Shown: positions 55,647-64,000 of the stretch, piece after piece
Layout: every line of letters begins with the position of its first letter
Position numbering within the stretch: position 1 is the stretch's first letter
Assembly: GCA_965153455.1 (NCBI GenBank)
Contig: OZ234500.1
Coordinates: 7,130,001-7,194,000 of the forward strand
Source: Sphagnum compactum
Lineage: Eukaryota > Bryophyta > Sphagnopsida > Sphagnales
Reading direction: 5' to 3'
DNA: 64,000 nt
The notes under the pieces: model-generated
The model's input: the letters and a program-made list of their open reading frames with translations, nothing else
Databases searched by the model: none
What the model was told of the DNA's origin: nothing
Translations under genes and position numbers: made by a program

Positions 55647-57736
55647 ATGGCAAGCTCTACACAAGCTGCGATGAATGCGACCTTAAGAAGGTACTACTTC
55701 TTTTGCAAGTGGTTGTTGTTACTGTGAGCTTCTGTCTCGGATTCGCGTTTAGGCTGTGTTTCTTCTTCCTTCTGAAGCTCAAGCTGCATGCACGATGGTC
55801 GATGAGATTCAGTCGCTCATGAATTGAGATCAGCTTGTGAGCTTGTGAGCTTTTGGATTTTGCTTGAGAGATTCATATGCCTCAGATTTGTTGAATGTTT
55901 TGTGAAAAGATTATAGTACCAGCTTGACGTGTGCTGCTTGTGATGATCTGATGGCTGCTGCACTGCTACTAGGCTGGAGGACAAAGTGGCAGTGATAACC
56001 GGTGGAGCTGCGGGGCTGGGAGAGGCGACGGCACGCCTGTTCGTGCGGAATGGAGCGAGAGTGGTGATTGTGGACATCGACGATGAGGCTGGTGAGCGCC
56101 TGGTGACGGAGCTTGGTGACGCCAGTGCGAGGTATGTCCACTGCGACGTCCGCAAGGAGAGCGATGTCGCTGCCGCTGTAACGTACGCTGTGTCCACCTT
56201 CGGCAAACTGGACATCTATTTCAGCAACGCCGGCATTTACCGTATTGATCCCATACCTTTCTCTCTCGACTCTGGACTTTCTTTGTCTTCTCTGTCTCTG
56301 TCTCTGTCTCTCTCGACTCTGTGTGCGTGTCTCTCTCTCATGACCTTCTTCCGTCAGAAGAAGGTCGAGCAATGTGAGAAAAGATTTACAAATGATATGG
56401 AAGAAGGCCAAAAATGTCCTGTGCATCATCATCAGCATCAGCATCCCGATTCCCTGTGCCAGTGTCTGAATTCTGCTGGCTGGGTTCTATGATCTGGCTC
56501 CTGAAGAAGTCAAATGCCTGAAATTCAGGCCATCAGAAAACTCCAAATCCTGACACGACAAAAAAATAAAATCCATGAGATTTTTCACAGTGTGGGTCCC
56601 TGAGACTTGCGATTCTTATGCAACAGTGTGGAGTCAGATTCTTTAGATATTTCCATTTCAACAGCGATGCACCAACTGATCAGGTTCTTCTTTGGAGCAA
56701 CAACCAGAACATTGATTGGGGTTTTGTTCTTTTATCAAGTTCTTCTTTGCAGCAACAAGCAGAACAGAAATTAGGGTTTTGTTTATAATCAATTTCTTCT
56801 TTGCAGCAACAAGCAAACAAATTGTCAATTGGGGGTTTTTTTTCAATCGATTTCTTCTTTACAGCAATGAGCAGAACATTGGCAATTGGGGTTTGGTTTT
56901 CTGATCCAATTTCCTCTTTGCAGCAACAAGCAGAACATCGATGGACAATCTAGACATGGAAGATTTTGATGCGGTGATGGCAACAAATTTGCGAGGGACA
57001 GTTTTAAGCTTGAAGTATGCAGCAAAAGCAATGATTCCAGCAAAACAGGGAGTGATTATATGTACAGCGAGCATTGCAGGCATGTTGGGAGGGATGACAG
57101 CTGCTTCTTATGCCATTAGCAAGGCAGCTATCATTGCTGCTGTTCATTGTGCATCAGCTGAGCTTAGTCAACATGGCATTCGTGTCAACACAATTTCACC
57201 ATTCTCTGTTGCAACTCCCTTGACACTCAAATCTTTTAGGCAAGTGTTGATACACAATAATTCTTCACCCAAGAATTCTGCAACAGAAGGCTAAATTTGT
57301 TACAGATTGATTACAACGCACATTCTTCATACTCCTCCAGGTGGTTTGAAACACCCGAGAACAAAAAATCAATCTCAACCCCATATTTGTTGGTGGAAGT
57401 TTGCTGAAATAGTTTCATTATCTTGCAATCCTATTCCAACATGATCTGTAGAGTTTTGTTGTTCTAAATTGATTTGTAGTAATTGACCTTCCACATACCC
57501 CTTTTGTGGGTTTGTTGTGCAGGAGCTTAAAACCTGACCTAACTTGGGAAGAATTGGAGGAGGTCATCAAGAAACTGAACAATCAAGAACTTGCAGGTTC
57601 AATTTTGACACCCGAGTCAGTCGCAGATGCAGCTCTATTCTTGGCTTGCAGTGAGTCAGCATTCATGTCAGGCCACAATCTAGTTCTTGATGGTGGTTTT
57701 AGCACCCGAAGAGGACCTGCACAATACAAATTGTAA
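55647..57736 (+). CDS. short-chain dehydrogenase/reductase, SDR110C (xanthoxin-dehydrogenase-like), four exons
   Basis: Predicted exons are 55647-55690, 55973-56241, 56924-57239 and 57523-57736. They total 843 bases, 280 aa plus stop, and all junction phases agree. The protein starts MASSTQAAMNATLRR, then LEDKVAVIT with the Rossmann glycine motif TGGAAGLG (24-31). Asp49 after the second strand favours NAD(H). It has SNAG (99-102, for the usual NNAG), catalytic Asn126, Ser154, Tyr167 and Lys171 (YAISK), the SPFSVATPL segment typical of plant SDR110C enzymes, and a C-terminal GHNLVLDGGFS. Length and motifs match ABA2, secoisolariciresinol dehydrogenase and momilactone A synthase relatives. It should therefore be a soluble NAD-dependent oxidoreductase of a hydroxyl/ketone metabolite; the substrate cannot be read from sequence. 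Introns 1 and 2 are GT-AG. Intron 3 appears to be GC-AG. Confidence 0.88.
55691..55972 (+). other. SDR intron 1 (GT-AG, phase 2)
   Basis: The donor is AAGAAG|GTACTA and the acceptor is CTACTAG|GCTGGAGG. Splicing makes an AGG codon and joins MASSTQAAMNATLRR to LEDKVAVIT, the usual N-terminal start of this enzyme family. Short ORFs inside the intron are not genes. Confidence 0.8.
56242..56923 (+). other. SDR intron 2 (GT-AG, phase 1) with repeated acceptors
   Basis: The donor is TTTACC|GTATTG and the chosen acceptor is CTCTTTGCAG|CAACAAGC at 56923. Joining gives a CCA codon and continues the frame into MDNLDMEDFDAVMATNLRG. The intron begins with a CT-rich stretch (56257-56340). Its 3' half is a tandem array of the splice junction itself. 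Confidence 0.8.
56685..56940 (+). repeat. tandem array of the 3' splice site region, five copies
   Basis: Units of 54-59 bases each contain a pyrimidine stretch, an AG and GCAACAA-like exon sequence, with AGAACAT and a T/G-rich GGGGTTTTG-like spacer. The AG positions are 56697, 56752, 56806, 56864 and 56923. The first has GGAG instead of GCAG, and the fourth has ACAG with CAATGAGC. Only the last leads to an uninterrupted reading frame. Confidence 0.85.
57240..57522 (+). other. SDR intron 3 (apparent GC-AG, phase 2)
   Basis: The donor is TTTTAG|GCAAGT, the consensus form of GC-AG introns, and the acceptor is TTGTGCAG|GAGCTT. This yields an AGG codon and joins LTLKSF-R to SLKPDLTWEELEEV. The nearest GT donor (57244) would give a frame that meets a stop within five codons of exon 4. 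Confidence 0.75.
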
Positions 57737-59600
57737 AGGCAGGCAAGAACCCCCACCCCCCCCTTCCCCCTACCCATCCATTTGACCTTCTTCTCCTCCT
57801 CCTTCAAGCTCGCAAGAACCCACCTCTGTGTATCTGGATCCACATTGTTCATTGCAGCTGGTTGCCTTGTGTTTGACTGATTGGAATAAAAAAATTCACT
57901 TGACTGTTCTCTCTTTAAAAAACCTCTTGGATCAAACTACAGACAAAAGCTCTGAGACAAATTTATCCATCACAAAATCTATGAATTGTCGGCTGCACAT
58001 TTATCTTGTTTGTGTTGTAGGTGACAGCAACTCAAACTTGTTGTCATCTTCAACAATTTACTGCAACTGTGATTACCATCATGTCAAGCAGTTGAGAGTT
58101 AAGAACCATTTCATCTACCACAGAACAAGACTTCTTTGGACTTTGGGTGTATCCTTCATCATTTGGGTAATAAGCTTGGCAATGGATATACATTGCGGTA
58201 GGCCACATAGAATTCTTTCAATCCAGTCTACATCCTCTTCACAAGAGCTGCACGTCAACTGTTCAGGTTACATTGTTCTATGTGCAGTGTTTTCTCCAAT
58301 CAATTCCATGTTCTCTCCAATGCTGATTGATCTGTCCTTTCTAGTGCACCCCTTCACATGACATGGTTGTTAGATCCCTATTGGACTCAGTTACTTGGCA
58401 TCCATGGAAGGAATTTGCACTGCCTCTCTACTCATTTCCTTATGAAATCATTGAGTGCACATCAAAAATAGGTAACCCACGAGGTAAGCCACTATTCTTC
58501 AAATGGCTGTTAAGAACCCTAGCATAAGATAAGCGGGTATATACTACTACATACATTTGAGGTGTGATTCCTTCATTTCTTCCACCTTGATTCTTGAATT
58601 TTTGTGGATGAATTTTTCAAATAATCTTTGATGTCAACATGGTGATTAGAACAAACTTCTGATACAGACAATATGCCAATGTGAACCTTGAAGACACATA
58701 CACAAACCGCCTGCAGTCACTCTTCTATGATCATGTGCTAGTTAAGAGCTTGATAAGAGTCAATTCTGTAACAACCAATATTGGACTTGTACAGGGAACC
58801 ATGTCATGGCCCAAAATTGTAATCTTCAACAAGGAGTAGTAGTACTTGTTTTGATACAAGAAAAAACTGCATCCAGACTTGAAAAACAGAATGACAGGAC
58901 AATGGCAATATTGCAAAAGATGGAGCACCACAGGTAGCCATCATTTGTAGTTTGGTGGACACAAGCTCTCATAAAATGATGTCAATAACATGCAACAAAT
59001 GTGGCTATATTTAGCTTGGCAGCCAGCCCAATCTCATGTTTGCAAACTTGATAACAAGCTAGAATGATTGTTGTACCTTCTGCATTCAGCATTTGGTTTC
59101 ATCTTTTTATGCATCTACATCTGTCCTGGTGGAAGACAGAAAAACTTCCATCTGTAGCAAACACACAGAAATAGAACACAAGGGGAATTTGAAACCCACC
59201 CAAATTCAGACACAAGAAAGAAATCATCCCAAAAGGGTTGCTTCCTGACTCTCGAGCTCCAAGGATTCCTGTGCACCTCTGCGCATGGTGCAAAATTCAT
59301 GTCAATGTTTCCTGATTGAAGCTCTGTACATAAACCTCAACTGCATCAAAAGATGTGGGAAACCTCCCTAAGGCTCTCAAGATGGAGCTTGCAGCTTTTG
59401 AGCTTGCTCTTGGAAATTCGTTCCATAACAAGGTTGCCATGCACAGCAAAAAATGAGAGGACTTTTACCCATAGAATCAATGGGTCATTCTTGAATATGG
59501 TCCAAACTCAGTGTTTATCTTGCCTCCAAGAGAAAGCCAGTTCAATCTGTGATCATCTTCCATCTCTAATTAACCCATGATTGTCACTGGCAGAAATTTT
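57737..59600. other. 3' flank of the SDR gene, no further gene recognised
   Basis: The presumed 3' untranslated region begins with a CCCACCCCCCC tract. A 177-codon + strand ORF (57828-58361) and small minus-strand ORFs at 58.7-59.3 kb show no motif or family. The composition is gene-like rather than AT-rich, so decayed exons are possible, but I cannot name any. Confidence 0.4.
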
Positions 59601-61790
59601 TAGTTAGGAGCGAGTCGATTTGCATGTTGAGATGTAAAGAAGTTGTTTTCTTTATAAATGAGTTCAAATGAGGTGACAACCATGGACAACCAACAATGGA
59701 TTCATGTACATCATCATGCCCCTAAAACACCAAGTGGCACCTTTAACACCCATGGCCACTACTCCTATGAGATTGGCAGTAGCCAACCTTACACATGTCA
59801 GAGTGCTATCTCAAGACCACAAAAGACCACCATACATTTGTGGTGAAGGATCACTCAATGACTAGGAGACTCAACTTTAGATTCACAAAAAGGGATTTGT
59901 AAAAAAGCTCTCATGGGATCCTAGGGAATGGCAATGGAGTGAAGGCAATGGATTAGGCTGAACCTCCTTCTTTGGATACAGACAGGGGATATTGATTGAG
60001 CTTTCAAGGCCACTATAACTCCACAACGCTACTGCGACAATTACACAACCTTGACTTAAACTCAAAACATTGCTTCAAGTTATTTTGTTGTTTGTGGCAC
60101 AACTCAAAACCTAGAAAAGTTGCAACACTTCTATGACTAACACTCAACCATGGACTCCTAGTTGGTTCTTGGTTTTTAAAAAATGCGACTTGACACTTGC
60201 TACATGTTGTGCAACAATCAAGTGTTCATACTCTCTCACATTGTCTACTTCACATCTTAGGAAGTTTCCCCATTTTTCTTTCTATGGATTGAAAGATGTG
60301 CATTATAATTCAAAGGTCACTATTCACATGGTCATGTGCTTGGGAGTGCTTGGACCTCTACCATTCAAGTTAGCATTGCTACTTGATGGCATTTCGCAAG
60401 GATGGAGAATATAGACTCCCTAATATCCAAGCTCACCTTGCGGATACTTTAACAATATTTGGCTTTCTAGGAACATCTTTGGTGAGAACGAATATTTCAT
60501 TAGATGGAACCTCATTCCATCATTGTATTTTATGCACCTAAATCAATCAAGGGGTTTTCGTCTTCCCCTCCTAACTTGGGGTCCTCCCCCCTCTCTTTCA
60601 CGTGGTGTGCATTACATGACACACTCAACTAATTTGATAGTGAACTTGTTGAAAATGCTTTTTTATATTTCAAACTAAAACCATGCAACAATCCATTTAT
60701 TTTATTTTATTCTCACAATCCAAAACAGGTCTATAATTACCAAGTTTGACAACCATAAAAACTTTGAAATCCAAAGGATAGAAATTGTTGAGGAATGTCA
60801 AAACTCATTGCATCTCCATGCTCATGAATCCATTGAATAATGTCACGGTGAAAAGGTTTAATCATGGTTGGGGTATCGTTGTTTTTACAAGAAACCTTGG
60901 ATGGACTCAAACTCATTGAAACATTGATTTATTTTTTCAAATGACATAGTTTTGGATTTTTTAAATCCATAAATCTTAACATAATAGTATTAACAAATAT
61001 TTGAAGATTTTCAAAAGAAAATTAAATGATGTATTGAAAAGATCCCAAAAATATTCTTGAAAAAAACATTGAAAATACACAAGGGGCGAAGTACAATTGG
61101 TGGCACCATTAAGAACAATTTCAAGAATTGTTTCAAGAATCATTAGGAAATTTATGTATCCATAAATCATTAAGTATTTTTAAATTCCCTGCTTTTCTAT
61201 TGGTTGAAGTTAATGTATCACAAGGTGTCTCCACGCCACTAATGTTTCATGTTTCTTGGTGGAAGTTATTTGCCCTAGTTCACGAGCACTCTAAAGCTTG
61301 CCACTTGAGGTGCTTGGCCATCCTAATTCTCGTTATGTTGAAGCACAAAAAAGTTCTCAACGATTCAAAATCGAACATTGGCACCACTTATGCTTTGCCT
61401 CCTTTCATGTGTTAAGCTTAATCATTGGTATATACTTCTATTAGTATTAGTCAAAGTCCTTTATGTGCAAGGAGTTCCAAGATTAATCGACAAATTGCAT
61501 GTAAGCCCATTGCTCAAGTTCACAATGTCAATCTCAATCCAAGCAAAATCCGAACTAACCATAGATGCCAATTTGGAGATCAATTACATGTCTATGGTGT
61601 CAAATATTGTGATACCAAGGTGGCTTTGGTAGTTTTTTGTCGAATAATTAATTTAATCCAGAATTTCTGGTTCAACATCTACTTTTTTTATTTTGAAAAT
61701 TTCAGGATATGTGTAATATATCTACTAAAATTGGTAGGTATTTTAAAGATATTTCACTATGTTAGCGGTCAAATAGATGTAAAGTGATTG
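59601..61790. other. intergenic, unrecognised short + strand ORFs
   Basis: ORFs at 60133-60414, 61128-61415 and 61378-61787 (two frames) run in the same + strand direction. They might be parts of a decayed element. One includes CQFGDQLHVYGVKYCDTKVA, but I recognise no domain. No other feature is supported. Confidence 0.3.
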
Positions 61791-61794
61791 ATTT

Positions 61795-61910
61795 GGTCAA
61801 GCAAGTCCCAAGTTCAAAACTAGCTAACAACTTGAATGTGTTTTTGAAAATTTTGGCAAAGTTGAATATAATTTAATTTATGCCAAAGCCGCCCAAGTAT
61901 TACGGTAACT
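61795..61910 (+). repeat. R2 family fragment
   Basis: GAAAATTTTGGCAAAGTTGA, ATAATTTAATTTATGCCAAA and GCCGCCCAAGTATTACGGTA follow the same order as the right end of the TIR element at 2538-2874 and the fragments at 35.8-36.3 kb. The opposite end is not seen. Confidence 0.45.
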
Positions 61911-62204
61911 ACATCTACCACCTACGATTGTCCTTGTCAAAATGTATGAAAGTTGATTAGAAGAAAAACTATCATTTGTAATCAATGAATGGTATTTTTT
62001 GCATTAGTAAAAACCTAAGAGGATAATAAATAGCTAAAAATCTTTGGATGAATGATATGTGTTTATCTCTAACATGGATGCATGTTTTAAGCAATGTAAT
62101 TTTCTTATTAAAGTTCTTTGGTGATGACTAATCAATTTATAGTTTCCATAGACCTTGTAATATGGTCACATGTAATCATCAATTACTAGTCAAAGTGAAC
62201 CAAA

Positions 62205-62430
62205 ACCCATGCCAATACCTTCACCAATTTGAGTGAAGCTTCTTAATGGCCATGTTAAGCCTAGAAAATGTTATATTTGGACTCATAGATCTTGTTTTAG
62301 TCTAATTATGGGATATTTATAATATTTAGAAACAAGTTAAAAACATTTTGGGATTTTACCATGGTACCAATGTGGGTTTTGGCTTACCCAAGGCATCAAT
62401 CACCCATGCAATGTGTAGACTTGCCATGCA
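62205..62430 (+). repeat. dispersed repeat R3, copy 2
   Basis: Diverged direct copy of 2100-2340. It shares ACCTTCACC, TTAAGCCTAGAAAATGTTA, TTTTAGTCTAATTATGGGAT, TTTGGGATTTTACCATGGTA, CCAATGTGGG and CTTACCCAAGGCA. Non-coding. Confidence 0.6.
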
Positions 62431-63800
62431 TTTGAGCTAATGGTATGTCTAGCCCTCTATTGTCGGGGGTATCACTAATTATGTTTATGTGTTTGATGTG
62501 AAATGTAAAGGAAACTAGCTTGAAGCATTGATTGGGTGTAGTCATAAATTATATTGCATGATGTTGTTTGTTACAAATATTTAGGTCTAGTGTGCACATA
62601 AGATTGTATAAAGCACTCTGCATTGTGAAGCTAGGCGAAACAAGGATGTTGGAAAACCACTAATAGATGTTGATTTCATAAAGGTTTGTGTGACTACGTG
62701 CATGAAAATTCATTTGATGTTAGTAGTAAACCAATAATATTTAGTCCCTCCATTAGCCAATTGGACCTCAATCATCTAAAATAGTAGCTACTTTTATGGC
62801 CAAATACTTCTTAAGAATTTTCAATTGTATCATCATATGTTTAGATATATTTTATCATTATGGCCATTACATTCACATTAATTTCACAAATATAACCAAC
62901 TAAAAGTTTTATTTAATTTTGATTAATGTAGCCATTCAATTTTCACTTTACAAAACCAATTGATGGCCAATGTAATACTTGAGTGCTATTCCAACCAATG
63001 CATTTTTTTGGGTGCAAAATTTTGCCACAATGTGAAAAAAAATTGTGGTTGTGATCCGTACAAAGGTTTTTTTGAAAAAAATTGAATTGTTTCACCAAAA
63101 AAATAAGGTTTTTGGATTGGGTTTGCCATATTTGGAACACTTACTCTTACAAATTACCAAATAACAACAAAATATTTTTAAAAATTATATCCTACGTGTC
63201 CTACCTGTCTTATAACCAAATTTGTTAATAATTTCGAATACACTTTAAAAAACAAGCAGGTTTTTATGTTTATGTTCATGATAAAAAAAAAAAAAACCCA
63301 TGTATATGAAAAAATAAGGATGGGAACCCATCCACAAGAAGTACAAGACAAATAAAAGCACGAAAACACAAGCCATAAAAGAACATAACATAACAATCAA
63401 AACACCACTAATACACAAATAAAATAGAAACCCATAAACTAAAAAGGCATTGTCTGCCATAAATTGGTTAGCCACAAAGGTGCACTAACTACGATGTGTG
63501 GAAGAGATGAGGAATGCCTCCAAAACATGGCAACATGCTAGAGAATCACAATGGCCTATGCACGCTGGAAAGCAATCATGGACACAAGTTGTCAATAATA
63601 AGAACTAAACATCACAGGAACTACAAAAGACTATCGATTATCGGCTATAGTGGCCTGAACACAAGTAGTAAAAAAGGAGTTAAAACAATAATGAATACAA
63701 CCATAAGTCTTTATGGCAAGGGGAATGAAGTCGTCTCCTAATACATGCTTTGTGTATGATTGTTTTCTCTTGAGTGATGCACATTGTATCATATCCAAGT
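62431..63800. other. AT-rich intergenic DNA, no gene
   Basis: Only short random ORFs and A/T runs (for example a poly-A tract at 63282-63296). Nothing I can support as a gene or element. Confidence 0.5.
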
Positions 63801-63803
63801 TGT

Positions 63804-64000
63804 CGCAACCCCACTTTGAAGCAAGTGTGAGGATGAAACTCACATTCCCAAAAGTGGGAACTTGGAGTCCTCCGGGACTCTCAAAAATTCAGAGCCTGAT
63901 TGCAAGGGTCAAAACACCTCTCATTGAGGTGTTCTTTATATCGTTGGAAAGGTCTTGACGTGTAGATGTCGAAAATGGCCTCGCATGAGCCATTCAGACA
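63804..64000 (+). repeat. partial copy of the LTR-like repeat, truncated by the window edge
   Basis: It matches part of the 49331-50330 repeat: GTCGCAACCC, GCAAGTGTG, CTCACATTCCC, GGGTCAAAAC, TTCTTTATATCGTTGGAAAG and GTGTAGATGTCGAAAATGGC. The same-strand orientation and order suggest a second member of the same family. The remainder lies beyond base 64000. Confidence 0.65.

Noticed and set aside
57828-58361. 177-codon plus-strand ORF just after the SDR stop codon
   Set aside because: No recognisable domain. It lies in the presumed 3' untranslated/flanking region, and its composition is not protein-like enough to call a gene.

Overview
This window looks like nuclear DNA from a land plant with a large, repeat-rich genome. 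The evidence is long AT-rich intergenic stretches, decayed LTR and non-LTR retrotransposons, CACTA-type and pogo-type DNA transposons, a TTTAGGG interstitial telomere tract, and two plant-type genes, one of them with spliceosomal introns. I cannot fix the lineage from sequence alone; fern, gymnosperm and bryophyte all remain possible. Only two host genes are well supported.

Layout: 1-6.1 kb holds several copies of one dispersed repeat family (R1) and a small TIR element (2.5-2.9 kb). 6.1-10.4 kb is AT-rich with no gene. 10.6-14.6 kb is a badly decayed Ty3/gypsy element (protease and reverse-transcriptase remnants). 16.9-17.1 kb is a 75-bp tandem duplication. 18.2-22.8 kb is a non-LTR reverse-transcriptase element whose 5' part lies inverted relative to its 3' part. 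24.2-25.5 kb is an intact single-exon trihelix/Myb-SANT-like regulator gene with a GA microsatellite upstream. 25.8-28.0 kb holds unrecognised minus-strand ORF fragments and a very recent 94-bp tandem duplication. 28.8-29.2 kb is a TIR element, 34.6 kb a CACTA MITE, and 38.7 kb a long foldback.

The 39.7-52.2 kb region is a nest. A LINE on the + strand (endonuclease, linker, reverse transcriptase, probably a separated C-terminal part) is split by a 2.1-kb pogo/Tigger-like element (40998-43123, TA target duplication, transposase on the minus strand) and by a 1.4-kb non-autonomous CACTA element (43936-45316, ATT target duplication). A CpG-rich LTR-like repeat with CTCCCGGGAG palindromes lies at 49.3-50.3 kb, and a relative of it runs off the right edge. 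A palindrome cluster lies at 53.5-53.7 kb.

55.6-57.7 kb is a four-exon plant short-chain dehydrogenase gene (SDR110C-like, predicted 280 aa). Its exon phases join exactly. Its third intron appears to be GC-AG, and its second intron ends in five tandem copies of the 3' splice site, of which only the last gives an open frame. The remaining DNA to 64 kb is intergenic with further copies of dispersed repeats. The two genes show no evident functional link to each other. No tRNA, rRNA or CRISPR was seen.
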